From contig NZ_AP028031.1 in NCBI RefSeq assembly GCF_030296915.1, positions 2,177,001 to 2,241,000 of the forward strand: DNA of 64,000 bases, given 5' to 3'. A program made the translations under genes and the position numbers. Positions 8,307-17,320 of this stretch are shown here, piece after piece. Under the pieces are notes generated by a model, which searched no databases, had not been told where the DNA came from, and saw nothing but the letters and a program-made list of their open reading frames with translations. The number at the start of each line of letters is the position of its first letter. The first letter of the stretch is position 1. The DNA is from Anaerostipes hadrus ATCC 29173 = JCM 17467 (GTDB lineage: Bacteria; Bacillota; Clostridia; Lachnospirales; Lachnospiraceae).

Positions 8307-9155
8307 TTAACGTTCCTCCTTGCTCTTTAATACTGCAAAGCACAGGTTGATCATTAAGATAAATACAAATAATACAACTGCTGTTGCGATCAGTGCTTCT
8401 CTGTGAAGGTCTGTCGCATATCCCATTTCAAGGACGATATTGGATGTCAAAGTACGAACTCCTGAGAACATTCCATCTGGGATGATCGCCTGATTTCCAG
8501 CTACCATTACTACCGCCATTGTCTCACCGATCGCACGTCCGATCCCTAAAACGATCCCTGCAAGAATACCTGATTTTGCTGCAGGTAACACTGTAAAGAA
8601 TACGCTTCGCTCATGACTTGCTCCAAGTCCTAAGGACCCTTCATAATAACTATCTGGAACGGCTCGGATCGCACTTTCAGATACTCCGATGATCGTTGGC
8701 AGGATCATGATCCCAAGCAAGATAGATGCTGTAAATACACAGTTACCATTTCCAAATATATTACGGAAAGCTGGTACTAACACTACCATTCCAAAGAATC
8801 CATAAACAACAGATGGAATTCCTGCCAGAAGATCAACTGCTGGTTTTACTATTTTATACACTTTTTCATTACAAAACTTTGCCATATAGATCGCAGCAAG
8901 AATTCCAACTGGAACTCCAACCAAAATCGCTCCTGCTGTTACATAAATACTTCCTATGATCATCGGGAAAATGCCAAAGATTCCACTCTTTGGCATCCAG
9001 ATCTTACCTAAAACAAAATTTCCAAGTCCGATTTTCCCGATTGTAGGAATACCATTTACGAACAGAAATGCACAGATTAAAATTACTGCCAAAATTGAGG
9101 CACATGCTGCGATCAAAAATACGACATGCATGATTTTTTCTGAATATTTCTTCAT
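8307..9155 (-). CDS. pstC: Phosphate ABC transporter permease PstC
   Basis: 282 residues from the ATG at 9153-9155, nine bases after AAAGGA; an in-frame ATG at 9164 lies almost on that ribosome site and is less likely. Six hydrophobic segments are visible. DLLAGIPSVVYGFFGMVVLVP and the EAA loop SYYEGSLGLGASHERSVFF are family marks, as is GIGRAIGETMAV. It forms the phosphate channel with PstA. It follows pstS with a short gap. Confidence 0.95.
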   Translation of the reverse strand: MKKYSEKIMHVVFLIAACASILAVILICAFLFVNGIPTIGKIGLGNFVLGKIWMPKSGIFGIFPMIIGSIYVTAGAILVGVPVGILAAIYMAKFCNEKVYKIVKPAVDLLAGIPSVVYGFFGMVVLVPAFRNIFGNGNCVFTASILLGIMILPTIIGVSESAIRAVPDSYYEGSLGLGASHERSVFFTVLPAAKSGILAGIVLGIGRAIGETMAVVMVAGNQAIIPDGMFSGVRTLTSNIVLEMGYATDLHREALIATAVVLFVFILMINLCFAVLKSKEER

Positions 9156-9187
9156 TATTACCATTCCTTTATATTGATGATTCTTTC

Positions 9188-10072
9188 TTATTTAATATCT
9201 GCCCATTTTGTTGTTTTTCCTGTGTATATATCTTTTACCTGAGCACTTGTTAATTCATCAACTTTACTGTCTTTATTTACGATAACTGCGATACCATCTT
9301 TTGCGATAACTGTTGCTTTTACACCTTTTTTAGCTTCGCTGTCTGCAAGATCACGAGATGCCATACCGATATCACATGTTCCTTCGATCGCATTTGTAAC
9401 ACCTGTTGTTGAATCGCTCTGCTGTACTTCAACTGTTACATCTTTGTTTGCTTTTGCATATGCTTCTTTTAATTTTTCCATAACTGGTGTTACTGAAGAA
9501 GATCCACCAACAACAACTTTACCTTTTGCTCCGTTTGATTTGTAAGCTGGTGCTTTCTCGTCTGCTTTGATATATCCATTATCCTGTATGATCTTCTGTC
9601 CATCTGCACTCATGATGTAGTTTTCAAAGTCCTGAGCCTGTTTGCTTAATTTATCTTTTGTTACGATATTAAATGGACGAACGATCTTGTATGATCCATC
9701 TTTTACAGTATCAACACTTGCCTCAGCTCCGTCGATCTTAACTGCTTTTACTGTGTCATTTAAAGATCCTAAAGATATGTATCCGATAGCTGCTTTGTTT
9801 TCTGCAACTGTTGTCATCATTACAGATGTTGAGTTTGTGATCTGTACACTTGATGTTGTTTTATCTACTTTATTTCCATCCTTATCTTTCTGTTCAATTC
9901 CGAATAATTCGATGAAAGCTCCTCTTGTTCCTGATCCATCTTCTCTGGATACTGCTGTGATATTTTCATCAGATGCTGCTTTCTTATCGTCACTTGAACT
10001 TCCGCCACATCCTGTTAAAAGGCTTGATGCTGCTACTGTTGCTACTGCTAATGTTAATAATTTCTTTCTCAT
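9188..10072 (-). CDS. pstS: Phosphate-binding lipoprotein PstS, circularly permuted arrangement
   Basis: 294 residues from the ATG at 10070-10072, with AAAAGGAGAG upstream. The frame stays open into the inverted repeat (to 10264), but that extension has no ribosome site or signal peptide. The signal peptide ends in LLTGC (Cys22 lipidated). Motif order is unusual: SREDGSGTRGAF (about 35-46) and IGYISLGS come first, then GGSSSVTPVMEKL and CDIGMASRDL, and the protein ends after DIYTGKTTKW. In the classical PstS the GSSSV/SRDL half comes first. The phosphate-binding elements of both lobes are present, so it should still bind phosphate outside the membrane and pass it to PstCA. Confidence 0.93.
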   Translation of the reverse strand: MRKKLLTLAVATVAASSLLTGCGGSSSDDKKAASDENITAVSREDGSGTRGAFIELFGIEQKDKDGNKVDKTTSSVQITNSTSVMMTTVAENKAAIGYISLGSLNDTVKAVKIDGAEASVDTVKDGSYKIVRPFNIVTKDKLSKQAQDFENYIMSADGQKIIQDNGYIKADEKAPAYKSNGAKGKVVVGGSSSVTPVMEKLKEAYAKANKDVTVEVQQSDSTTGVTNAIEGTCDIGMASRDLADSEAKKGVKATVIAKDGIAVIVNKDSKVDELTSAQVKDIYTGKTTKWADIK

Positions 10073-10136
10073 AGTTCTTTCTCTCCTTTTGAACTTTGTG
10101 TTCGTATCAATTACAGATATTATGTTACTTTGGAAA

Positions 10137-10183
10137 TGTAAAATCAAAAAGAAGAGTTGTGTAAAGTTTTTGTTAAATGTAAA
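10137..10183 (-). promoter_or_regulatory. PhoP box cluster upstream of pstS
   Basis: On the minus strand TTTACA (10178-10183), TTAACA (10171-10176), TTTACA (10160-10165) and TTTACA (10137-10142) occur. TTAACA and the next TTTACA are separated by exactly 5 bp, the 11-bp period known for Bacillus PhoP boxes. An AT-rich -10-like stretch lies near 10119-10124. This predicts phosphate-starvation control of the entire cluster. The boxes begin 12 bp inside the edge of repeat copy B. Confidence 0.75.
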
Positions 10184-10194
10184 ATTTTGAATAG

Positions 10195-10779
10195 CGGAAA
10201 TTATTGGTGGAATATTATAAAAAGAGATCATGTGTCTGCAACGCACTTTCGTTCGGACTCTCACGTAGCTGTACTAAGCTCCTGAATGGTCATTCGACCA
10301 TCCACTCGCTAAGTGCAGACGTGTTCGTACGGTTGCCGACACATGATCTCTTTTTATAATATTCAAATAATTTACGTTATTCAAACTTCTACGGAGTGTG
10401 TATGTTTTACTGTATTGGTGTTTATAATAACTTCCTGTCTACCACCACATAAATCAAAAAGCAATCACGTTTAACATACATCTACCAGCTTGAATTCTTT
10501 TAATTTTATGATTGAAAGTCTTCAGGTATTTAGAGAAAAAATAAAAGATAGCATGTGAGCAACGATCGAATTCCATAGGAGTTTTGATAGAATCGCAGCT
10601 GGATCGGGCGATTGTTTGAGCGTCAAAGACTACTGGTTTCAGTAATTTTCAACGCGAGTTATCGCAGGAGATCCAGCGGATAAGCGTTCTGTCAAAACTC
10701 CGTCAATGGAATTCGTGTTGCACACATGCTATCTTTTATTTTTTCTCTAAATACTCGACGACCTTCAACTCATACAATT
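10195..10779. repeat. Long inverted repeat copy B, two large hairpins (right of pst-pho)
   Basis: 585 bp, the reverse complement counterpart of 3363-3947, about 93 % identical by hand count. Hairpin 2 lies at 10211-10363 and hairpin 1 at 10510-10771, the mirror order of copy A. Two base pairs in hairpin 1 differ from copy A by paired compensatory changes. The outer edge runs into the apbE reading frame and supplies its last codons and stop; the inner edge stops just before the PhoP boxes of pstS. No target-site duplication is evident outside the two copies. Confidence 0.95.
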
Positions 10780-11840
10780 TTATAATTTTTTGCTGTTAAT
10801 GTAAATTCCACTCCATCGCTTACATATACTTTATTGTTTTTATCTACAAAAACAGCCTTTGCATTATATTTTTTTAACAATTTCTGGCTTTTCTTTACTC
10901 CTAAACTGAAACATGCTGTAGATAGCCCGTCTGCGTTGAGTCCTGAATCGCAGATGATCGTACAGGATCTGATGTCTGTTTTTACACTGTATCCTGTTTT
11001 GGAATCTAAGATATGGAAGTAGCGTTTGCCTGTCTTTTTATCTGTAAATGTTTTTTCATAATCTCCAGATGTTGAAATGCTTGTACCGCTTTTGACTTTA
11101 ATTCCTCCTAGAACTTCTCCGTCTTTGCCGTTTGGATCTTGGATCCCTACGTTCCAGTCGGAGCCGTCAGATTTTTCTCCGTAAACTGCAATGCTTCCTC
11201 CTAGAGCTACCATGGCTCCTGTGATTTCTTTGTCTTTTTTGATCATCTTGATGGCTTCGTCGGTTCCGATTCCTTTTCCATAGGCTCCAAGGTCTATCTT
11301 GGTATTTTTGTCACATGCAAGGATTTCTCCGTTGTCTTTAACTATGACGTGCTGACTGTTTTCTGACAGATCTCCGCTGATCGCTTTCTTGATCTTATTT
11401 GCATCTGGTACTTTGGGATCGCTTGATTCAAAATCCCAGAGTTTTGTTAATGCTCCGATCGTTGGATCTACCGTGTTTCTTCCGTCTGCATAGGAGTCCT
11501 GGCTGATCTTGATCGCTTGTTGTAACCAGTTTTTAAGATTCCCTGTGACTTTTGTTTTTCCGTTGTTTTGTTCTAATTCCTGATTGATTTTTGAGACTTG
11601 GGAACTTTTTAATCTCCATGACAATTGTTGTTTTTCAAGTTTCTTTTCCATGTCGATGATCTTTTGTTCTGTCCCTTCCAGATCATCGCTTGTTCCATAG
11701 AGTGTAATGTTCGTTACAGTTCCCATTGCAAAATCTGTATGGCTGTATGATGTCGATTCCTTTTTGCATCCTGTCATCATAGATGGGATCATGCTGATGC
11801 ACAAGATACTTGCGATCGTTTTTTTCAATGTAAGTTTCAT
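10770..11840 (-). CDS. apbE: FAD:protein FMN transferase ApbE (lipoprotein)
   Basis: 356 residues with a lipoprotein signal (MTGC lipobox near residue 25). The ApbE fold is marked by FAMGTVTNITLYG near the start of the mature part, DLGAYGKGIGTDEA in the middle, ALGGSIAVYG, and the C-terminal SGLNADGLSTACFSLG, which carries metal/FAD-binding residues. It would use FAD to attach FMN to a Thr of exported flavoproteins such as Rnf or Nqr subunits; no such target is in the window. The last codons (K-I-V-stop) lie within inverted repeat copy B. It follows the lipoprotein gene upstream with 20 bp between them, probably one unit. Confidence 0.92.
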   Translation of the reverse strand: MKLTLKKTIASILCISMIPSMMTGCKKESTSYSHTDFAMGTVTNITLYGTSDDLEGTEQKIIDMEKKLEKQQLSWRLKSSQVSKINQELEQNNGKTKVTGNLKNWLQQAIKISQDSYADGRNTVDPTIGALTKLWDFESSDPKVPDANKIKKAISGDLSENSQHVIVKDNGEILACDKNTKIDLGAYGKGIGTDEAIKMIKKDKEITGAMVALGGSIAVYGEKSDGSDWNVGIQDPNGKDGEVLGGIKVKSGTSISTSGDYEKTFTDKKTGKRYFHILDSKTGYSVKTDIRSCTIICDSGLNADGLSTACFSLGVKKSQKLLKKYNAKAVFVDKNNKVYVSDGVEFTLTAKNYKIV

Positions 11841-11860
11841 ATTCTTTACTTACCCCTTCT

Positions 11861-13153
11861 TTATAAATTTACATACTGCCATCCATACTCTTTGTAAGCT
11901 TTGATCTTTAATTTATTCTGACTAACATATTCTTGTAAGACTTTCTTTCTCTGATTTTGTGTGACAGAATCCTTCATCATCCTTATTGCAACATCAGGAT
12001 ATCCTTTACATAACTTCCAGATCGATCTCTCCAGAGATTCTCCATCTTCTGCGTATCTTGTCTTGGTTACTCGATAGCCGTCTTTTGTTTTCTTCAGATA
12101 CATGACTCCTGGATAACTTCCACCAGAGTAGTTCTTTAACAGACTTCCATAACGATAATATGTTTCACTCCAGAAGTTCGCATAAACTTCTGCTCCGGAT
12201 TTTGTTTCAACGATCTTATAAATATTCAGCATTGGGATTGTAACAAGTCCTTCTTCTTTATCTTCGTCAGATTTCTTTTTTGTCTCATCAAAGACTGCCT
12301 TGATCCTTAAGTCTTTCCCTGTATATTCGTATTCTGGAAGTTTGGTATTAAGTTTTATTTTGTCGGATGTTTTAAGATCTACCATTTCACTTTGTATGTC
12401 TGGCTGGTTTTCTTTTCCTGATAAAGTATATAGTTTTAGACCGTCTTTGTCTACCACTAACACCGATTGTTTCCTGATTCCTTTGGAATCTTTCCACTGA
12501 TATGCATACTTACTTGCTGAAACATCCATTGCACGGATCTTATCTCCGATCTTTCCAGGTATACTGTCCGATTCTTTTTGTGTATGTTTATGATCTTTGA
12601 TGATCATCTGATACAATTTGTCTTTTTCACTGATCTGTTTGGATGGCGTGATTTTTGCAAGTTTCATGTTATCACACTGTTTGAGTGAATATACATAAAT
12701 ATTTCCGTTTACTTTTCCTTGTAATTGATTGTAAATGATCATCCATTTCTGATCTTTTGACACCTTTATAACCGTCTCAAGTCCTGGATTCTCTTCGTCT
12801 CCTTCACTGTAGAAATGATCACATCCGATTTTGTCAAGATCTACCGCAGCAATGACTTTCTTCTTTGTTCTATCATAGATCACACTTCCGACAGAGTCTG
12901 AAAATACGGCAAGGTTATCTGAGCAATACGACAATTCTATTCCTTCATTCTGAAACAACCTATTATTTTTTGCCCTGTAAGAAAGCCAGGCACAGATCTG
13001 TGCTGCAGATGCTGACTGATCGCTTTTTTTGATCGTTGCATAGACTTCATTTTTCTGTGCCTGACTACTCTTACCCTTCCCACACCCTGTAAACAACGAT
13101 GCTGCCATAACAGCACTCATCAATAGTAAAGTACCTTTTCCACACTTTCTCAT
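11861..13153 (-). CDS. Hypothetical lipoprotein upstream of apbE
   Basis: 430 residues, family not recognised. The N-terminus is a lipoprotein signal (LFTGC, Cys about 25), so the protein should be anchored outside the membrane. The mature part is rich in Lys, Asp and Tyr, with many short beta-type segments (KQSVLVVDKDGLKLYTL, VIYDRTKKKVIAAVDLD) that would suit a beta-propeller-like or strand-rich fold; this is only an impression. Spacing to apbE is 20 bp, so co-transcription is likely and a link to flavinylation or membrane redox is possible but unproven. Start supported by AAGGAGG upstream. Confidence 0.8.
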   Translation of the reverse strand: MRKCGKGTLLLMSAVMAASLFTGCGKGKSSQAQKNEVYATIKKSDQSASAAQICAWLSYRAKNNRLFQNEGIELSYCSDNLAVFSDSVGSVIYDRTKKKVIAAVDLDKIGCDHFYSEGDEENPGLETVIKVSKDQKWMIIYNQLQGKVNGNIYVYSLKQCDNMKLAKITPSKQISEKDKLYQMIIKDHKHTQKESDSIPGKIGDKIRAMDVSASKYAYQWKDSKGIRKQSVLVVDKDGLKLYTLSGKENQPDIQSEMVDLKTSDKIKLNTKLPEYEYTGKDLRIKAVFDETKKKSDEDKEEGLVTIPMLNIYKIVETKSGAEVYANFWSETYYRYGSLLKNYSGGSYPGVMYLKKTKDGYRVTKTRYAEDGESLERSIWKLCKGYPDVAIRMMKDSVTQNQRKKVLQEYVSQNKLKIKAYKEYGWQYVNL

Positions 13154-13224
13154 CTTTGTTCCTCCTTATTCTCTTATTGCTTCCTATCTTATTGTTTTCA
13201 ACTTTATTATACAAAGAAAAAGCA

Positions 13225-13285
13225 TCAAAAAAGAAAACAAAATCTTAAGATTCTTCTACATAATTCTTAATGATTTTGTTTTCTT
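13225..13285 (-). terminator. Terminator downstream of pyrC
   Basis: A 14-bp perfect stem (13231-13244 with 13272-13285) with a 27-base loop that can pair further, followed on the minus strand by a run of T. It lies 10 bp after the pyrC stop. Confidence 0.8.
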
Positions 13286-13295
13286 CTTGTATACA

Positions 13296-14558
13296 TTATA
13301 ATTCTATAATCTTGCCATCACAGATCGTATATTTTACTTTTCCTTTTAATTTCCATCCTGTAAATGGAGAGTTCGTTGCTTTGGATTTATATTCCTTGAC
13401 TTCCCATTCTTCCTCTGGATCAAACAAGACAACATCCGCAGGTTTCCCTTCCTGCAATCTTCCTTGTTCCATATTATATAGTTTTGCTGGATTGATCGTC
13501 ATCTTCTCCAGAAGCTGCATCATAGAAAGATATCCTTTCTCCACAAGTTCTGTGACTCCAAGTGCCAGCGATGTCTCGATTCCTGTAATGCCACTTGGTG
13601 CCTGATCTAATGGTTTGTCTTTCTCTTCTTTGGAGTGTGGGGCGTGGTCTGTCGCAATGATCTCGATCGTACCTTCCTGTAATCCTTTGATGATCCTCTG
13701 ACGGTCTTCTTCTGTTCGCAGTGGCGGGTTCATTCTTGCCAGTGTTCCGTATTTTAATACGGCCTCTTCTGTCAACGTGAAATGGTGTGGAGACGCCTCT
13801 GCGTAAACATTCGCACCTTTTTCTTTGGCTTCTTTCACGTAATCTACCGCAACACCAGAGCTGATATGCTGAATATCGACTTTCGCTCCTGTTTTGACTG
13901 CTAATTCACAGTCTCTCTTTACCATCACGGCTTCTGCCAGGTAAGAAGCTCCACCATAATTTAACTGTTCGGAGACTTTTCCCTGGTTCACTCCTGGCTG
14001 TTTAATATATGCAGGATCTTCTTCATGAAGACTGATCGGTACATCTAATTCTTTAGCTTTCTTCATGGCTTCTTCTACGAGCTTCTCATCCATCAGTGGA
14101 ATTCCATCGTCTGTAAATCCACGAACCCCTGCTTCATAGAGTGCATCCATGTCTGTTAATTCTTTTCCTTCAAATCCTTTGGACACAGCTGCTGCCTGCC
14201 ATACTTTGATCGGAAGTTGTTCACATCTGTCTTCGATCTCTTTGTAAATATCCACAGAATCCACGACAGGCTTTGTATTTGCCATACATACTACCGTCGT
14301 AAATCCGCCAGCTGCTGCCGCAGCAGAACCTGTCTGTAAATCTTCCTTATATGTAAATCCCGGATCGCGGAAATGTACATGTACATCGATCAATCCAGGG
14401 GCTGCGATCATCCCGGAAGCATCAATGACCTGTTCAATGCCAGAGACATCATCTACCTTACCGATCTGTCTGATCCTCTTCCCGTCTAATAAAATATCTG
14501 TTACCTGATCGAATCCGCTTTCTGGATCCATCACTCTTGCATTCTTAATTAAAATCAT
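13296..14558 (-). CDS. pyrC: Dihydroorotase
   Basis: 420 residues from ATG 14556-14558, with GGAGG six bases upstream; an upstream in-frame ATG at 14576 has no ribosome site. Amidohydrolase metal ligands are seen in DVHVHFRDPG (HxH), in the SLHEED and DIQHISS segments, and in ATDHAPHS (the catalytic Asp). VCMANTKP is a class I dihydroorotase mark. It interconverts carbamoyl-aspartate and dihydroorotate in pyrimidine synthesis. No other pyr gene is beside it. The upstream small protein gene is 23 bp away, so the two are probably co-transcribed. Confidence 0.94.
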   Translation of the reverse strand: MILIKNARVMDPESGFDQVTDILLDGKRIRQIGKVDDVSGIEQVIDASGMIAAPGLIDVHVHFRDPGFTYKEDLQTGSAAAAAGGFTTVVCMANTKPVVDSVDIYKEIEDRCEQLPIKVWQAAAVSKGFEGKELTDMDALYEAGVRGFTDDGIPLMDEKLVEEAMKKAKELDVPISLHEEDPAYIKQPGVNQGKVSEQLNYGGASYLAEAVMVKRDCELAVKTGAKVDIQHISSGVAVDYVKEAKEKGANVYAEASPHHFTLTEEAVLKYGTLARMNPPLRTEEDRQRIIKGLQEGTIEIIATDHAPHSKEEKDKPLDQAPSGITGIETSLALGVTELVEKGYLSMMQLLEKMTINPAKLYNMEQGRLQEGKPADVVLFDPEEEWEVKEYKSKATNSPFTGWKLKGKVKYTICDGKIIEL

Positions 14559-14581
14559 CTCTGCCTCCACGATCATATGTT

Positions 14582-15028
14582 TTATTTTACCTGTTCTTTC
14601 ACTGCTTCAGCGACAGTTTCTAAATTATCTTGTGTCAGTTCTTTTTCTGATTTCACGACAATAACATAGTTATTTCCGCTCTTTGATGTGATCGTCCCAA
14701 ATGCATTGTATGCTGTCTCATCATCAATTTCTTTTGTCATTGGTACAAACGCTACTTCTTCTGTCTCGATCGTATCTCCGATCTCGTAATTATGTCCTTT
14801 TTCTTCCAGTGCCATTACCTCATTAGAGATTGTTTCATCTAGATCTTCTTCCATGATCTCCTCAGATTTTCCTTCACACTGCTGAATGCTGACATTCATT
14901 CCATTGACTTCAAAACTGTGATCAGAGGCTTTGGTCGTGATCTTCTGTTTGATCGCAAATCCTCCTGCTACAGATAAGCAGATTCCTACAATGGCTAAAA
15001 ACTTTTTGTTAAAAATAATTTTTCTCAT
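14582..15028 (-). CDS. Hypothetical membrane-anchored or secreted small protein
   Basis: 148 residues, family not recognised. A single hydrophobic stretch at about 11-25 after a basic start acts as signal or anchor. The remainder is acidic (EEIMEEDLDE) with short strands, probably a small extracytoplasmic domain; AYNAFGTITSKSGNNYVIVV suggests a globular core. It lies between ppk (73 bp upstream) and pyrC (23 bp downstream) on the same strand. Function unknown. Start supported by AAGGAGG upstream. Confidence 0.75.
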   Translation of the reverse strand: MRKIIFNKKFLAIVGICLSVAGGFAIKQKITTKASDHSFEVNGMNVSIQQCEGKSEEIMEEDLDETISNEVMALEEKGHNYEIGDTIETEEVAFVPMTKEIDDETAYNAFGTITSKSGNNYVIVVKSEKELTQDNLETVAEAVKEQVK

Positions 15029-15100
15029 GGTTCTATCCCTCCTTGAATGCTGGCATTTTAGTCAGATATAGTATAACCTATTTTATAGATAAATTGCGAG

Positions 15101-17242
15101 CTATTTTTTTCTTAATTTTTTCTTTCCAAAAAATATTCCCTTTACCTGATAGAAAAGATTTTGTTTTTGTGTCTTCTCTTTTGGAGCAAGTCTTTTTGCT
15201 TCATTTAAAAAGTGGATCTGTGAATTCATATTATCTTCACGTTTTTTCTTAGTTGTATATTCTCCGTTGGAAAGCAGTACCTGTGCCTGAATGTTATCCT
15301 GCTTCATCACATTGATCATCTTCAGGATTCTTTGTTTTAACCTTGGATCATAGATCGGTGCTGCGACTTCAACTCTTCTTCTTGTATTCCTTGTCATCAT
15401 ATCCGCTGATGAAATATAAATCTCTGTATCATCTCCAACTCCAAATGCATAAATCCTTGAATGTTCCAGAAATCTTCCGACAATGCTTTCTACACGGATA
15501 TTCTCTGTCTTCCCTGGGATTCCAGGACGAATACAGCAGATTCCACGAATCAGCAGAAATATCGGAACTCCTGCATTTGACGCCTTCGACAACTCATCGA
15601 TGATCTTACGATCTGTTAAAGAGTTCATTTTCATAAAAATCCCACATGGCTGAAAACTTTCTGCTTTCATTTTTTCACGTTCAATCCTTTTTATGATCCC
15701 ATCCTGAAGACTTGATGGTGCCACAAGAAGATGTTCATACGTTCCTTGAAGATTAAATGTTGCCATATTGTGAAAGAAAACAGATGCATCATGTCCAATT
15801 TCTTCGGATGCTGTCATAAGGCTTAAATCTGTATATAATTTCGATGTACTTTCATTATAATTTCCTGTTCCGATCTGTGTGATGTAATAAATTCCACGAC
15901 TATTTTTCTTCGTGATCAGACAAACTTTAGAATGAACTTTGTAATCTTCCATTCCATACATAACCTTACAACCAGCTTCTTCTAAGATTTCAGAATAATT
16001 GATGTTATTTTCTTCATCAAATCTTGCCCTAAGTTCCATCAATACAAGAACTTCTTTTCCATTTTCCGCTGCCTCACATAGATATTTGACGATCCTTGCC
16101 TGCCTTGCCAAACGATAAATGGTGATCTTAATAGAAAGAGTTTCTTTATCCTTTGCACTTTCTTTCAATAATTCAATAAATGTATCCATGCTGTCAAACG
16201 GAAAGGATAATAATTTATCTTCCTCAAGAATCTGTTTTGTCACACTGACTCCTGGAATAAAATCTCTGTTTAACGCTGGTACAAATGGACGATAGCATCC
16301 ATTTTTTTTCTCTTCTTTTGACACTTTATCTGTCAGCTTGTAAACATATTTTAAATCCAACGGCGCCTGGCTTTTAAAGATGTCCTGTTCTGAAATATTT
16401 AAACGTTCTGAGAGGTATTTTTTAATCTCTTTATGACGATTGCCCTCAATTTCTAAGCGAACTGGTTTTAATCTGGCCCTCATCTTAATGATCTTCTTCA
16501 TATGTGTACGATAATCATCCGTTGATTCATAAATCTCATCATCTGGATTGATATCAGCACTTCTTGTAATACATAAAACTGCCTTTTCTTCTACCGTATA
16601 ATTCTCAAATAATTCATCACAGAAATACAAAATGATGTCTTCTAAAAGTACATATCTTCTTCCTTCTCCTGATAGAAAGATCATACGCTCCACATCTTTT
16701 GGAAGTCCAATGATCCCAAAAGAGCTCTTTTCTTTCTTCTTTAAGATCAATCCGATCTGCAATACTTTATTCGGAATATGAGGAAATGGATGCTGTTTCC
16801 CGATCACGATCGGAGAAAGTACTGGCAGTATCATCGCCTCATAATATGTCTTTAATTTTTTCTTTTCCTCTTTTTCTAATTCCTCGATCTGACAGCGTTT
16901 GATCTTCTTGTCTGCTAGTTCTCTGGATACTTTTGCAAAGATCTTATCTCTTAATTCATACAGTGGTCTGACATGTTTTGCGATCTCATCTAACTGTTCT
17001 TCTGGGGTCAGATCCGAACGGATATCTCTGTGATTATCATGGATCAGACTCATTTCATGAATGCTGCCCACTCTGACCATAAAAAATTCATCCAGATTGT
17101 TCGTAAATATCTCTAAAAATTTCAGACGTTCAAAAATAGGAACGTTCTTTTTATCTGCTTCTCTTAAAACGCGCTCATTAAACTTCAACCAGGATAATTC
17201 CCGGTCCTGTGTGTAAGAAAAATCATAGTTTTTGTTCATCAT
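15101..17242 (-). CDS. ppk1: Polyphosphate kinase 1
   Basis: 713 residues from the ATG at 17240-17242, following GGAGGG; codons further upstream contain the ribosome site itself. N-terminal domain LSWLKFNERVLREA, then FTNNLDEFFMVRVG, are family marks. The catalytic domain has RFDEENNI and YKVHSKVCLI, whose His is the phosphorylated residue, and the second PLD-like motif is seen in SSADMMTRNTRRRVEVA. It polymerises ATP gamma-phosphate into polyphosphate at the membrane. It lies 5 kb from the phosphate importer, so phosphate uptake and storage genes are close neighbours. A basic 45-residue tail rich in Lys is an add-on. Confidence 0.94.
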   Translation of the reverse strand: MMNKNYDFSYTQDRELSWLKFNERVLREADKKNVPIFERLKFLEIFTNNLDEFFMVRVGSIHEMSLIHDNHRDIRSDLTPEEQLDEIAKHVRPLYELRDKIFAKVSRELADKKIKRCQIEELEKEEKKKLKTYYEAMILPVLSPIVIGKQHPFPHIPNKVLQIGLILKKKEKSSFGIIGLPKDVERMIFLSGEGRRYVLLEDIILYFCDELFENYTVEEKAVLCITRSADINPDDEIYESTDDYRTHMKKIIKMRARLKPVRLEIEGNRHKEIKKYLSERLNISEQDIFKSQAPLDLKYVYKLTDKVSKEEKKNGCYRPFVPALNRDFIPGVSVTKQILEEDKLLSFPFDSMDTFIELLKESAKDKETLSIKITIYRLARQARIVKYLCEAAENGKEVLVLMELRARFDEENNINYSEILEEAGCKVMYGMEDYKVHSKVCLITKKNSRGIYYITQIGTGNYNESTSKLYTDLSLMTASEEIGHDASVFFHNMATFNLQGTYEHLLVAPSSLQDGIIKRIEREKMKAESFQPCGIFMKMNSLTDRKIIDELSKASNAGVPIFLLIRGICCIRPGIPGKTENIRVESIVGRFLEHSRIYAFGVGDDTEIYISSADMMTRNTRRRVEVAAPIYDPRLKQRILKMINVMKQDNIQAQVLLSNGEYTTKKKREDNMNSQIHFLNEAKRLAPKEKTQKQNLFYQVKGIFFGKKKLRKK

Positions 17243-17274
17243 CCTGCCCTCCATCATTCATTCTATTTCCTATG

Positions 17275-17310
17275 AAAAAATCCGGAGAGATATTGATATT
17301 CCCCCGGATT
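17275..17310 (-). terminator. Terminator of glyS
   Basis: Stem AATCCGG/CCGGATT around an 18-base loop, followed by TTTTTT on the minus strand, 10 bp after the glyS stop. Confidence 0.85.
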
Positions 17311-17320
17311 CTCATTCTTA

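Noticed and set aside
10073-10264. Extension of pstS by 64 codons into inverted repeat copy B
   Set aside because: No ribosome site at the far start, the added peptide is repeat-derived, and the lipoprotein signal begins at 10072 behind AAAAGGAGAG.
3340-10800. Target-site duplication outside the inverted repeats
   Set aside because: Both outer flanks are T-rich (GATTTTT versus TATAATTTTT) but no clear direct repeat of fixed length is seen.
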